A stretch of 38,136 nt of DNA from Stutzerimonas stutzeri (GCF_013522825.1 NZ_JAAMQZ010000042.1:1-38136); one strand, 5' to 3'. Counted from the stretch's first letter, positions 24,495 to 33,719 are shown. A program made the numbers and translations. The notes: generated by a model not told the origin, from the sequence alone.

Positions 24495-24815
24495 ATGTCC
24501 AATCCTCTCATTCCCCATCGGCAGCTGAGCGACAACCGCCTCAGTTGCAGCACATGCGCGGCCTGCTGCTGCCGGCTGGAAGTCATGCTGATCAGCGATA
24601 CCGGCGTACCGCAGCGCTTCATCGATGTGGACGCATGGGGTGGTCAGGTCATGCGCCGCCTGGATGATGGCTGGTGCGCCGCGCTCGACCGAGACAGCAT
24701 GCGCTGTACCATCTATGAGCGGCGCCCGCTGATTTGTCGGGAATTCGAATTGGGTTCGGAAGACTGCCTGGATGAGCGTAAGGGCTCTGCCTCAGCCTAT
24801 CGGGAAGATCGCTGA
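24495..24815 (+). CDS. YkgJ family cysteine-cluster protein
   Basis: The 106-residue protein has the Cys-cluster pattern of the YkgJ/UPF0153 family: CSTCAACCC near 18-26, WCAALD near 60, CTIYERRPLICREFELG near 71-87, and a final Cys at about 90. The cysteines probably bind zinc or an iron-sulfur cluster. The role is unknown. No strong Shine-Dalgarno is seen. It is convergent with pagL; the gap holds repeat copy 3. Confidence 0.87.
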   Translation: MSNPLIPHRQLSDNRLSCSTCAACCCRLEVMLISDTGVPQRFIDVDAWGGQVMRRLDDGWCAALDRDSMRCTIYERRPLICREFELGSEDCLDERKGSASAYREDR

Positions 24816-24832
24816 GCCTGTCCCGACCCTTT

Positions 24833-24885
24833 GTAGGTCGGATTAGCCGAAGGCGTAATCCGACGATCAGAAGGCATAACCCGAC
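24833..24885 (+). repeat. Dispersed palindromic repeat, copy 3
   Basis: GTAGGTCGGATTAGCC, GAAGGCGTAATCCGACG, then a degenerate half copy (AGAAGGCATAACCCGACG). It lies between the convergent YkgJ-family and pagL genes, where its foldback may also help end transcripts. Confidence 0.8.
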
Positions 24886-24910
24886 GCACAAGGCGCCGGG
24901 CTCCGCATTA

Positions 24911-25429
24911 TCAGAACGACATCCGATAGTGCAGCGAGTAACTCTCTATCCCATCGTTGGGATTCTTGATGCCGGCATTGGAATAGTGAATCGCACGCAC
25001 GCCCACTTCATGCCCACCTGCGAAGCGCAAGCCTGCGCCGATGCGGTCCTCGAACTGGAATGAAGAGCCCAGGTCGTTGTTTTCCACTTCGGTATTCTCG
25101 AACGCCGCAACACCGATGCCCAGTTCCAGGTAGGGCTTGACCGCATCACCTGCGAATTCGTAAACGAACACCGGCGTCAGCGATATGCTGTGGTTGCTCG
25201 ATGTCTTGTCACCTTCCCAATAGGTGTAGCCGGCATCCCAGTAGCCGGTGAGCCGCCCTACACTGCTCTGGAACCAGCTACGATTGAAATCGAACTGCGC
25301 CCCGAGCCGATAGGTCGTCGTCGACTCGCCAGTGCGGCCAACAGCAGCGGTTAGATCCAACGCGTGAACGGCAGCCACCTGACCCAACGAAACAACTGCA
25401 ATCGCAGCGAGGGAGATCAGCTTCTTCAT
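24911..25429 (-). CDS. pagL: Lipid A 3-O-deacylase PagL
   Basis: The 172-residue outer-membrane barrel removes the 3-O-linked acyl chain from lipid A. A signal peptide ends near VHA (residue 23). The catalytic triad of P. aeruginosa PagL is present as His148 and Ser150 in IHYSNAG and Glu162 in NDGIES (mature His125, Ser127, Glu139). The barrel core YWDAGYTYWEG and the LGSSFQFEDRIGAG strand match closely. AAGGA precedes the ATG. It lies downstream of murI in the same orientation as in P. aeruginosa. An 88-bp gap upstream may carry its own promoter; no convincing PhoP box was found. Confidence 0.95.
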   Translation of the reverse strand: MKKLISLAAIAVVSLGQVAAVHALDLTAAVGRTGESTTTYRLGAQFDFNRSWFQSSVGRLTGYWDAGYTYWEGDKTSSNHSISLTPVFVYEFAGDAVKPYLELGIGVAAFENTEVENNDLGSSFQFEDRIGAGLRFAGGHEVGVRAIHYSNAGIKNPNDGIESYSLHYRMSF

Positions 25430-25517
25430 CAGATTTTCCTTATCAAAAAGTAGGCATCACTTTTGTTGTTTATTGGATGTCACCCCAAATACAGAAAGCA
25501 GGCGCAGCGGGGAGTTC

Positions 25518-26309
25518 CTAATCAGGATAGTAGCTAACTGCCGCGCCTTCACCCCAAAGTGTCGGCAGCACATCCGCGAGTCGCTGAGGTTCGCCACTGC
25601 TCCAGAAATGTGCGCCCGGCTCGCCCTCAGCCAACTGATGGCGAGCTGCGAGCACCGTTTCGAGCTGGCGCGCCACTGCCGCCCCAGTGTCCACCAGGGT
25701 AACGGTCGATGGCACCATTTCGGCCAGCAGCGGCTTGATGAAGGGGTAGTGCGTACAGCCGAGAATCAGCGTATCGCAGCCCTGCTCAAGCAGAGGCTGG
25801 ACGAAAGTATCGAGCAGTGCGCGGGTGGCCGGCGAATTCAGCTCACCGGTCTCGATGCATTCGACCAGGCCGGGACAGGGCTGGGTAATGACCCGCACAT
25901 CGCTGGCGAAACGATCCAGCAGGGCCGCAAAGCGGGCGCTTTTAAGCGTGCCGGTCGTGGCCAGCACGCCCACCACGCCACTGCGGGTCGCCCGCGCTGC
26001 CGGTTTGACCGCCGGCTCCATGCCCACCAGAGGAATCTGCGGATAGCGCTCACGCAATTCAGCGATACCGGCGGCGGTTGCGGTATTGCAGGCCAGTACC
26101 AACGCCTTGGCGCCCTGCTCCAGCAGAAAGGCGGCAATCGAACGGCAGCGCTCGCGGATGAACTCGGGGCTTTTCTCGCCATAAGGCACATGGCCGCTGT
26201 CGGCCAGGTACAGCAATGATTCATGCGGCAGGCGCAGGCGAATTTCGCGCAGCACCGAAAGTCCGCCGACACCGGAGTCGAAGACGCCGATCGGCGCATT
26301 GTCAGCCAT
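25518..26309 (-). CDS. murI: Glutamate racemase
   Basis: The 263-residue enzyme makes D-glutamate for peptidoglycan. Its two catalytic cysteines are Cys74 in LACNTAT and Cys185 in LGCTHYP, and the N-terminal GVFDSGVGGLSVL motif is intact. ATG 26307-26309 is chosen; it overlaps the moeB stop by 8 bp, so translation is probably coupled. A GTG 12 nt upstream is possible but unneeded. It is the last gene of the overlapping hemA-prfA-prmC-moeB-murI group. Confidence 0.96.
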   Translation of the reverse strand: MADNAPIGVFDSGVGGLSVLREIRLRLPHESLLYLADSGHVPYGEKSPEFIRERCRSIAAFLLEQGAKALVLACNTATAAGIAELRERYPQIPLVGMEPAVKPAARATRSGVVGVLATTGTLKSARFAALLDRFASDVRVITQPCPGLVECIETGELNSPATRALLDTFVQPLLEQGCDTLILGCTHYPFIKPLLAEMVPSTVTLVDTGAAVARQLETVLAARHQLAEGEPGAHFWSSGEPQRLADVLPTLWGEGAAVSYYPD

Positions 26310-27057
26310 GCTGTGGCCCACAGACCGCGCAGGCCGGATCGCGCTTGACCTTCAGCTCACGGAAGCGACTGCCCAGCGCATCCACCAGCAACAACCGGCC
26401 CACCAGCGGCTCACCGAAACCGGCCAGCAGCTTCAGCGCTTCGAGCGCCTGCAGGCTACCGATCACACCGACCACCGGCCCCAGCACGCCGGCCTCGCTG
26501 CAGGTCAGCTCGGCTTCGCTGCCATGCCCGTACAGGCAGTGGTAGCACGGACTGCTCTCGATACGCGGATCGAAAACCGACAGCTGCCCTTCCAGGCGGA
26601 TGGCGGCACCACTGACCAGCGGCTTCTTCGCGGCCACGCAGGCGACATTGAGCACCTCGCGAATGTTGAAGTTGTCGGTGCAGTCCAGCACCAGATCGAC
26701 CTCGTCGACAACCTCTCCGATACAGTCGGCATCCAGCGCAACGCGATGCGGCACCAGCTTCACCTGCGGGTTGAGCGCCGACAGGCGCGCGATGGCGGAG
26801 TCCACCTTGGGCAGGCCGACCGAGGCCGTTTCATGCACGATCTGCCGCTGCAGGTTGGTCAGATCGAGGCTGTCGAAATCGGCCAGATGCAATTCGCCAA
26901 CGCCGGCGGCAGCCAGATACAGCGCCACGGGCGAGCCCAGGCCGCCCAGCCCGACGATCAGCACGCGGCTTTGCTTGAGCTTCAGTTGGCCGTCGATATC
27001 GACCTGTTTCAACAGTATCTGGCGGCTGTAACGCAGCAGCTCGTCATCGCTCAACAT
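26302..27057 (-). CDS. moeB: Molybdopterin-synthase adenylyltransferase (MoeB/HesA/ThiF family)
   Basis: The 251-residue enzyme has the E1-like ATP-binding loop GLGGLGSP near 36-43, the NLQRQIVH segment near 68-75, and two CxxC zinc pairs (CYHCLYG near 172 and Cys243/Cys246). MoeB adenylates the C-terminus of MoaD in molybdenum-cofactor synthesis; ThiF-type activity on ThiS cannot be excluded. Its ATG lies within the last 14 bp of prmC, and its stop overlaps murI, the same order as in P. aeruginosa. Confidence 0.92.
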   Translation of the reverse strand: MLSDDELLRYSRQILLKQVDIDGQLKLKQSRVLIVGLGGLGSPVALYLAAAGVGELHLADFDSLDLTNLQRQIVHETASVGLPKVDSAIARLSALNPQVKLVPHRVALDADCIGEVVDEVDLVLDCTDNFNIREVLNVACVAAKKPLVSGAAIRLEGQLSVFDPRIESSPCYHCLYGHGSEAELTCSEAGVLGPVVGVIGSLQALEALKLLAGFGEPLVGRLLLVDALGSRFRELKVKRDPACAVCGPQHG

Positions 27058-27898
27058 GCACAGCTTCTCCCCTATTCAATCGCCCCTGGCTGATACGTTC
27101 ATGTCCGCCGTAGTCGCGCCGACTTTGCACCGAGACGAAGCCGCCTTCGGTGAGTAGTCCTCGCACCGCCCCGGCCTGGTCATAGCCATGCTCCAGCAAC
27201 AGCCAGCCAGCATCGTGCAGATAAGCAGGCGCCTGGGCGATGATCTGACGAATGTCGTCCAGACCGTCCTCGCCGGCCACCAGGGCACTGCCCGGCTCGA
27301 AGCGCACGTCGCCCTGGGACAGATGCGGATCGCCAGCGGGAATATAGGGTGGGTTGCTCACGATCAGCTCATGGCGCTGCCCCGTCAGCGCGGAAAACCA
27401 GTGGCTTTGATGAAAGCGCACATTGTCCAGGCGCAACTGCCGGGCGTTGCGTGTCGCCAGGGCAACGGCCTCGGCGACGCGGTCCACCCCTGTCACCCGC
27501 CACACCGGGCGCTCACTGGCCAACGCCAGGGCAATCGCACCGGTGCCTGTGCCCAGGTCCAGAACCTGAGCGGCAGTCGCCGGGAGCAGCTGCAGTGCGG
27601 TTTCGACCAGCAGTTCGGTGTCCGGTCGGGGGATCAGCGTATGTGGCGCGACTTCCAGTTCGAGGCTCCAGAAACCCTGGCGCCCGAGGATATAGGCCAC
27701 CGGCTCGCCACGGCGGCGGCGTTCCAGGTATTCGGCGAAGGCCTTGCACTGCTCGGCGCCGGGCTCCCGCTCCGGCCAGGTGTGCAGATAGCTGCGCGAC
27801 GTGCCCAGTACATGGGCGAGCAGCAGCTCGGCATCCAGCCGGGCGCTCGGCGAGTCGGGCAGGTCGCTGTCGTTCAGCAGGGATTCGATGGTGGCCAT
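27044..27898 (-). CDS. prmC: Peptide chain release factor N5-glutamine methyltransferase
   Basis: PrmC (284 aa, also called HemK) methylates the GGQ glutamine of RF1 and RF2. SAM motif I is DLGTGTG at 114-120, and the catalytic NPPY is at 182-185. The N-terminal helical domain that holds the release factor is present. It sits directly downstream of its substrate gene prfA. Its Shine-Dalgarno, TTGAGG 8 nt before the ATG, is supplied by the first unit of an intergenic repeat. Confidence 0.96.
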   Translation of the reverse strand: MATIESLLNDSDLPDSPSARLDAELLLAHVLGTSRSYLHTWPEREPGAEQCKAFAEYLERRRRGEPVAYILGRQGFWSLELEVAPHTLIPRPDTELLVETALQLLPATAAQVLDLGTGTGAIALALASERPVWRVTGVDRVAEAVALATRNARQLRLDNVRFHQSHWFSALTGQRHELIVSNPPYIPAGDPHLSQGDVRFEPGSALVAGEDGLDDIRQIIAQAPAYLHDAGWLLLEHGYDQAGAVRGLLTEGGFVSVQSRRDYGGHERISQGRLNRGEAVHVER

Positions 27899-27904
27899 AC
27901 GTTA

Positions 27905-27965
27905 AGCCTCAAGCTACAAGTCTCAAGCTACAAGACGCCACGTAATCAGCTTGTGGCTTGAAGCT
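27905..27965. repeat. 14-bp tandem repeat and inverted repeat between prfA and prmC
   Basis: A 14-bp unit occurs twice in tandem, each copy containing TCAAGCTACAAG (27909-27920, 27923-27934). CTTGTGGCTTGA at 27950-27961 is its inverted partner with one mismatch. The mRNA can fold into a 12-bp hairpin between the two genes. The repeat's edge forms the prmC ribosome-binding site. Confidence 0.85.
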
Positions 27966-27976
27966 TGCTGCTGTCG

Positions 27977-29059
27977 TTAATCGCCCAGAGCCGCCAGCTG
28001 GTCGGCCTGGTATTCCTGCAGCAGCGGTTCGATGACCTGTTCCACCGCACCACCGACGACTTCGCCGAGCGAGTACAGGGTCAGGTTGATACGGTGATCG
28101 GTCACGCGACCCTGGGGGAAATTGTAGGTACGGATGCGCTCGGAACGATCACCGGAGCCGACCAGCAGCTTGCGCGTATCGGAGATTTCCTTGTGCGCGG
28201 CGCTGTCCTGCACATCCTGCAGCTTGGCGGCCAGCCAGGACATGGCGCGCGCGCGGTTCTTGTGCTGTGAGCGCTCCTCCTGGCATTCGACTACGATGCC
28301 GCTGGGCAGGTGGGTAATGCGCACGGCCGAGTCGGTTTTGTTGATGTGCTGACCACCGGCGCCCGACGCGCGATAGGTATCTACCCGCAGATCAGCCGGA
28401 TTGATCTCGATGGCGATCTGCTCGTCCGGCTCCGGCAGCACCGCTACCGTACAGGCCGAGGTATGGATACGGCCCTGGGATTCGGTTTCCGGCACGCGCT
28501 GAACACGGTGTGCGCCGGACTCGAACTTCAGCTTGGCATAGACGTTGTCGCCTTCGACCCGCGAGATCACTTCCTTGTAGCCGCCATGTTCGCCGGGACT
28601 TTCCGAAAGGATTTCGACGCGCCAGCCTTGGCGTTCGGCATAGCGCGAGTACATGCGAAACAGGTCGCCGGAGAAGATCGCCGCCTCGTCGCCACCGGTG
28701 CCGGCGCGGATTTCCAGAAAGACGTTGCGACCGTCCTTCGGGTCCCTGGGTAGCAACATGCGCTGCAGCCGCGCCTCGATTCCCTCCAACTGGCTGCGGG
28801 CCTGCTCAACCTCTTCCTCAGCCATCTCGCGCACGTCTGGATCGCTGTCCTTGAGCAGCGCCTGGGCGCCTTCGAGGTCGGACTGCAGCTTGAGGAATTC
28901 GCGGTAGACGTCGATGACCGGTTCGACCTCGGCGTATTCGCGCGAATAGGCGCGGAAGCGGGTCTGATCGCTGATCACTTCGGCATCGCCCAGCAGCGCC
29001 GTCAGTTCTTCGAAGCGGTCGTGCAGGATGTCGAGTTTGTTGAGCAACGACGCTTTCAT
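27977..29059 (-). CDS. prfA: Peptide chain release factor 1
   Basis: RF1 (360 aa) ends translation at UAA and UAG. The stop-codon recognition tripeptide is Pro190-Glu191-Thr192 in RVPETESQG, and the catalytic GGQ is at 235-237 in GAGGQHINKTDSAVRITH. Its ATG overlaps the hemA stop by ATGA. prmC, encoding its methyltransferase, follows after a 78-bp repeat-bearing gap. Confidence 0.97.
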   Translation of the reverse strand: MKASLLNKLDILHDRFEELTALLGDAEVISDQTRFRAYSREYAEVEPVIDVYREFLKLQSDLEGAQALLKDSDPDVREMAEEEVEQARSQLEGIEARLQRMLLPRDPKDGRNVFLEIRAGTGGDEAAIFSGDLFRMYSRYAERQGWRVEILSESPGEHGGYKEVISRVEGDNVYAKLKFESGAHRVQRVPETESQGRIHTSACTVAVLPEPDEQIAIEINPADLRVDTYRASGAGGQHINKTDSAVRITHLPSGIVVECQEERSQHKNRARAMSWLAAKLQDVQDSAAHKEISDTRKLLVGSGDRSERIRTYNFPQGRVTDHRINLTLYSLGEVVGGAVEQVIEPLLQEYQADQLAALGD

Positions 29060-30324
29060 GGTTTGTCCGTGTGTTCTTGCAGAGCGAAAAGCTCCTGAAC
29101 GATGCCCAGTGCCTCCACTCGCCCTTCGGCGGAAAGTTTTTTCAACTGCACGCTGGGTGCGTGCAGCAGCTTGTTGGTCAGGCCGCGCGCCAGCTGGACC
29201 AGCACCTCCTCAGCGCTGCTGCCGTTGGCAAGCAGCCGCTGCGCCTTGCTCAACTCGTCGTCACGAATCCGCTCTGCCTGTTGCCGATAGGCCTTGAGCA
29301 CGTCCACCGCGGCCAGTTCGCGCAGCCGCACCATGAAATCATCAGTACCGGCGGCAACCAGTTCCTCGGCGGCCATGGCAGCGCCCTGGCGACTCTTGAG
29401 GTTCTCCGCCACCACTTCATGGAGATCGTCGACGGTGTAAAGATAGACATCTTCCAGCTCGCCTACCTGCGGCTCGATATCCCGTGGTACGGCAATATCA
29501 ACCATGAACATGGGCTTGTGCTTGCGCTTTTTCAGCGCCTGTTCCACCGCGCCCTTGCCAAGAATGGGCAGTTGACTGGCGGTGGAACTGATGACGATGT
29601 CGCTGTTGTACAGCTCCTGCGGGATATCGGCGAGCAGGATGGCATGAGCCCCGAACTGCTCGGCCAGCGCACTGGCCCGTTCGAGAGTCCGGTTGGCGAC
29701 GACGATGCGCTTGACGCCCTGTTCGTGCAGATGACGCGCAACCAGGGTGATGGTCTCGCCGGCACCGATCAGCAGAGCCTGGCTACGATCCAGATTGGCG
29801 AAGATCTGCTTGGCCAGGCTGACGGCGGCAAAGGCGACTGATACCGGGTTCTCACCGATGGCCGTGTCGGTGCGCACGGTCTTGGCGGTACTGAACGTGG
29901 CTTGGAACAGGCGACCCAGCAAAGGACCCAGACTGCCCGCCTCGCGGGCAACGGCATAGGCGGATTTCATCTGACCGAGAATCTGCGGCTCGCCAAGTAC
30001 CATTGAGTCGAGACCGGATGCGACGCGCATCATGTGCCGCACCGCCTGATCATCGACATGAACGTAGGCGCAAGCCTTGAGGTCATCGAGGTTCAGGCTG
30101 TGGTAGCCGGCCAGCCAGGCCAGCACCTGTTCGGCTTCAGCCTGATCCTGCTGCAGATACAACTCGCTGCGATTGCAGGTCGAAAGGATGGCAGCCTCAC
30201 GCGTCGGGGTCACCCGGCACAGTTGCTGCAACGCTTCGACCATTTGCTCAGGCGTGAACGCCACACGCTCGCGCACATCCACCGATGCGGTCTTGTGATT
30301 GATGCCAAGCGCGATGAAAGCCAT
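29056..30324 (-). CDS. hemA: Glutamyl-tRNA reductase
   Basis: HemA (422 aa) reduces glutamyl-tRNA to glutamate-1-semialdehyde, the first step of haem synthesis. The catalytic Cys50 is in ILSTCNRSE, and the NADPH-binding LIGAGETITLVA motif is near residue 185. ATG 30322-30324 gives the family start MAFIALGINHKTASV; a longer frame to 30447 is open but not family-like. The ribosome-binding site is poor, so translation may be weak. It overlaps prfA by 4 bp and is divergent from the TPR lipoprotein gene. Confidence 0.96.
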   Translation of the reverse strand: MAFIALGINHKTASVDVRERVAFTPEQMVEALQQLCRVTPTREAAILSTCNRSELYLQQDQAEAEQVLAWLAGYHSLNLDDLKACAYVHVDDQAVRHMMRVASGLDSMVLGEPQILGQMKSAYAVAREAGSLGPLLGRLFQATFSTAKTVRTDTAIGENPVSVAFAAVSLAKQIFANLDRSQALLIGAGETITLVARHLHEQGVKRIVVANRTLERASALAEQFGAHAILLADIPQELYNSDIVISSTASQLPILGKGAVEQALKKRKHKPMFMVDIAVPRDIEPQVGELEDVYLYTVDDLHEVVAENLKSRQGAAMAAEELVAAGTDDFMVRLRELAAVDVLKAYRQQAERIRDDELSKAQRLLANGSSAEEVLVQLARGLTNKLLHAPSVQLKKLSAEGRVEALGIVQELFALQEHTDKP

Positions 30325-30507
30325 GCGGGATCGCTGATTCCAGAACAGAGCGCGAGATTCTCCTACTTCGCCTGCTTCAGAACAACCGTTGACCTTCATT
30401 GTCTGTACAGGGATTGAGTCAACCAAATCGCCTCGTGAGCCGCCCATGTGCTTGCCTGACGGCTTGTGTCATCATGCCGCGACCGCAGATCAGCCCTTGT
30501 ATTTCCT

Positions 30508-32235
30508 ATGAACAAGCTCCTCGTCCTCAGCGCCGCCCTGTTTCTCGGTGGTTGCCAAAGCCTTTTGCAAAGCGCTCCCGAAAGCAGCCCGCCGGTCGAA
30601 GAGTCGCTGCCGGAGCCTGCGACAATCAGCCCCGACGAATACGCGTCGTTCAGCAGGGACACGCTGTATTCCTTGCTGGTGGCCGAACTGGCCGGGCAGC
30701 GCAATCGTTTCGACATTGCCCTGAACAATTACGTCATCCAGGCCAGTGCGACCCAGGATGCAGCCGTTGCCGAACGCGGCTTCCGCATCGCCGAATATCT
30801 GGGCGCCGAGCAGGCAGCACTCGATACCGCGATGATCTGGGCCGACAACGCTCCGAACAACCTCGACGCCCAGCGCGCCGCCGCCGTGCAGCTGGCGCGC
30901 ACCGGGCGTTACGAGGAATCCCTGGAATTCATGGAGAAGGTCTTGCAAGGCCAGGGCGACACCCACTTCGACTTCCTCGCCCTGTCAGCCGCCCAGACCG
31001 ATCCCGATACGCGCGCCGGCCTGCTGCAAAGTTTCGATCAGCTGCTGGCCCGGCATCCCGACAATCCGCAGCTGACCTTCGGCAAAGCCGTGCTGCTGCA
31101 ACAGGACGAGCGCCCCGAAGAAGCCTTGGCCCTGCTCGAAGCACAGCCCGCCAGCCAGCAGCAGATTCCCTCGACACTCCTGCAGGCACGCCTGCTGCAG
31201 ATTCTCGACCGCGGCAACGAAGCCCTGCCCATCCTGGAAAGAAGCCTGCGCCGCCACCCCGAAGACAAGCGCCTGCGCCTGACCTACGCGCGACTGCTGG
31301 TGGAGCAGGAGCGCCTTGACGATGCCATGGGCGAATTCGCCACCCTGGTCCAGCAATACCCCGGTGACGACGACCTGCGCTTCTCGATGGCGCTGGTCTG
31401 TCTCGAAGCCCAGGCCTGGCGCGAAGCCATCGTCTATCTGGAGGAGCTGATCGAGCGCGGCAGCCATGTCGATGCCGCCCAGTTCAACCTCGGTCGCGCC
31501 TGGCGCGAACTCGGCGAACCGGAGCAGGCACTGGCCGCGTTCGCCGCCGTTGGCCCCGGCAACGAGTACCTGCCGGCGCAGCTGATGCAGGCCGAGCTGC
31601 TGTTTTCCCTGGGTCGTCATCAGGAGGCCTCGCAACTGCTGGCCCGCGCCCGTGAGCAGCAGCCCGACTACGCCATCCAGCTGTACCTCATCGAGATCGA
31701 AGCACTCTCCGGCCAACAGCAGACCGAACAGGCCTGGCAACTGACCGAACAGGCGCTGCAGCAGTTTCCCGATGACCTCAGCCTGCTCTACACCCGCGCC
31801 ATGGTCGCCGAGAAGCGGGGTGATCTGAAGCAGCTGGAACAGGATCTACGCTTTATCATCGAACGCGAACCGGACAACGCCATGGCCCTCAACGCGCTGG
31901 GCTACACCCTGGCCGACCGCACGGGTCGCTACAGCGAAGCCCTGGCGCTTATCGAGCAGGCCTACGCACTCAACCCAGACGATGCGGCGATTCTCGACAG
32001 CCTCGGCTGGGTGAATTACCGCCTGGGCAATCTGGAGCAGGCCGAAGCTCAACTGCGCCAGGCGCACGAGCGCCTCCCCGACCACGAAGTCGCCGCTCAC
32101 CTGGGCGAGGTGCTCTGGAGCGCAGGCAAACGGCGCGAAGCACGCGCCATCTGGACTGAAGCCCTGAAGCTGCAACCGGACAGCAGGATTCTGCGTGAAA
32201 CCCTGAAACGCCTGACCGGCTCGGAGAAACCCTGA
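30508..32235 (+). CDS. TPR-repeat outer-membrane lipoprotein
   Basis: The 575-residue protein has a lipoprotein signal with lipobox LGGC (Cys16), then many tetratricopeptide repeats (for example RAWRELGEPEQALAAFAAVG, and ALNALGYTLADRTGRYSEAL in the C-terminal third). It is probably tethered to the outer membrane and faces the periplasm, acting as a scaffold; the exact role is not known. ATG 30508 is used because it gives a proper lipoprotein signal; the frame is open to 30466. lolB starts 3 bp after its stop. The order hemA / TPR / lolB / ispE is conserved in Pseudomonas. Confidence 0.9.
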   Translation: MNKLLVLSAALFLGGCQSLLQSAPESSPPVEESLPEPATISPDEYASFSRDTLYSLLVAELAGQRNRFDIALNNYVIQASATQDAAVAERGFRIAEYLGAEQAALDTAMIWADNAPNNLDAQRAAAVQLARTGRYEESLEFMEKVLQGQGDTHFDFLALSAAQTDPDTRAGLLQSFDQLLARHPDNPQLTFGKAVLLQQDERPEEALALLEAQPASQQQIPSTLLQARLLQILDRGNEALPILERSLRRHPEDKRLRLTYARLLVEQERLDDAMGEFATLVQQYPGDDDLRFSMALVCLEAQAWREAIVYLEELIERGSHVDAAQFNLGRAWRELGEPEQALAAFAAVGPGNEYLPAQLMQAELLFSLGRHQEASQLLARAREQQPDYAIQLYLIEIEALSGQQQTEQAWQLTEQALQQFPDDLSLLYTRAMVAEKRGDLKQLEQDLRFIIEREPDNAMALNALGYTLADRTGRYSEALALIEQAYALNPDDAAILDSLGWVNYRLGNLEQAEAQLRQAHERLPDHEVAAHLGEVLWSAGKRREARAIWTEALKLQPDSRILRETLKRLTGSEKP

Positions 32236-32238
32236 CCC

Positions 32239-32859
32239 ATGCTGACCATGCGTAACCTGCTGCTCCCACTATTTGCCCTGCTGCTCGCCGGCTGCGCCGG
32301 CCTCGGCCCGCAGGAATCGGTCGAAGGTCCCGGCAGTGCCGAAGACTGGAAAACCCACAAGGCGCGGATCGGCCATATCGACGGCTGGCAGATCAGCGGC
32401 AAGATCGGCATTCGCGCGCCGCAGGACTCTGGCAGCGGCACCCTGTTCTGGCTGCAGCGCCAGGACTATTTCGACATCCGCCTCTCCGGCCCGCTGGGCC
32501 GCGGCGCGACCCGCCTCACGGGCCGACCGGACGCCGTAATACTGGAAGTCGCCGGACAGGGCCGCTTCGAGGCAAAATCGCCTGAAGCGCTGGTCGAAAG
32601 CCAACTCGGCTGGCAATTGCCGGTCTCCAACCTGCTCTGGTGGGTTCGCGGGCTGCCCGCGCCGGACAGTCGCAGCCGCGTCACCCTCGACAGTACTGGA
32701 CGGCTGGCCACGCTTCAGCAGGACGACTGGGACGTTCAGTACCTGGGTTACGTGGAAGAAAACGGCCTCACCCTTCCTTCGCGCATCAAGCTGGAAGGCC
32801 GGAACCTGCAGATCACCCTGGTCATCAAGGACTGGCAGCCACGCCAGCTTGGCCGCTGA
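32239..32859 (+). CDS. lolB: Outer-membrane lipoprotein insertion protein LolB
   Basis: The 206-residue lipoprotein receives lipoproteins from LolA and inserts them into the outer membrane. The lipobox is LLAGC with the lipidated Cys near residue 19. The family segments WQISGKIGIRAP near 49, TLFWLQRQDYFDIRLSGPLGRG, and LLWWVRGLPAP near 133 are present. ATG 32239 is 12 nt after GGAG; a second ATG at 32248 would also leave a full signal. Its stop shares one base with the ispE start (TGATG). Confidence 0.94.
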   Translation: MLTMRNLLLPLFALLLAGCAGLGPQESVEGPGSAEDWKTHKARIGHIDGWQISGKIGIRAPQDSGSGTLFWLQRQDYFDIRLSGPLGRGATRLTGRPDAVILEVAGQGRFEAKSPEALVESQLGWQLPVSNLLWWVRGLPAPDSRSRVTLDSTGRLATLQQDDWDVQYLGYVEENGLTLPSRIKLEGRNLQITLVIKDWQPRQLGR

Positions 32860-33719
32860 TGCGCGCACTCACCCTGCCCGCTCCGGCCAAACTCAACCTG
32901 ATGCTGCATATCACCGGCCGGCGAGCCGATGGCTATCATGAACTGCAGACGCTATTCCAGTTTCTCGACCATGGCGACGAACTGACCTTCACGTCCCGCG
33001 CCGACGGAGAAATCCATCTACATACCGAATTACTCGGCGTGCACCACGACAGCAACCTGATCGTGCGCGCTGCCCGCCTGCTGCAATCGCACAGCGGTTG
33101 CAGTCAGGGCGCCGACATCCAGTTGCTCAAGCGCCTGCCCATGGGCGGTGGAATCGGCGGCGGCAGTTCCGATGCGGCCACTACCCTGCTGGGGCTCGAC
33201 CACCTCTGGCAGACCCGCATGGGCGAGGAGTGCCTTGCGCAGATCGGACTGGAGCTGGGCGCCGACGTCCCCGTATTCGTCCGGGGTCGCGCGGCCTTTG
33301 CCGAGGGTGTAGGCGAACGCCTGCAGCCGGTCGAATTGAGCGAGCCGTGGTATCTGGTCATCGCCCCGCAAGTCTCTGTTAGTACAGCGGAAATATTTTC
33401 CGACCCGGAGTTGACACGCAATACCCCGGCCATTACAGTTCGCAGCCTTCTTGCAGAGGGCGGTCATAACGACTGCCAGCCGGTTGTTGAAAAGCGCTAT
33501 CCGGAAGTCCGTAACGCTTTGAACTTGTTGGGTAAATTTGTTCCAGCAAGAATGACCGGCACTGGAGCTTGTGTGTTTGGAAGCTTTCCAAACAAGGCCG
33601 AGGCTGATAAAGTCTGCCGCCAGCTTCCAGCCGACATGCCCGGTTTCGTAGCCCAAGGGCGCAATGTTTCGATATTGCACCGCACGCTCGAAAAACTGGC
33701 GCAGGAAGTGAATGCCTAG
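32859..33719 (+). CDS. ispE: 4-diphosphocytidyl-2-C-methyl-D-erythritol kinase
   Basis: IspE (286 aa) phosphorylates CDP-methylerythritol in the MEP isoprenoid pathway. The GHMP-kinase ATP loop PMGGGIGGGSSDAA is at about 94-107, with the catalytic Lys11 in PAKLNLML and Asp in GADVPVFVRG near 138. It begins on the last base of lolB and ends 18 bp before the first tRNA-Gln, the usual Pseudomonas order. Confidence 0.96.
   Translation: MRALTLPAPAKLNLMLHITGRRADGYHELQTLFQFLDHGDELTFTSRADGEIHLHTELLGVHHDSNLIVRAARLLQSHSGCSQGADIQLLKRLPMGGGIGGGSSDAATTLLGLDHLWQTRMGEECLAQIGLELGADVPVFVRGRAAFAEGVGERLQPVELSEPWYLVIAPQVSVSTAEIFSDPELTRNTPAITVRSLLAEGGHNDCQPVVEKRYPEVRNALNLLGKFVPARMTGTGACVFGSFPNKAEADKVCRQLPADMPGFVAQGRNVSILHRTLEKLAQEVNA

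Noticed and set aside
25445..25485. A PhoP box in front of pagL
   Set aside because: One good half (TGTTTA) occurs, but the second half at the right spacing matches only about 3 of 6, and the orientation is reversed.
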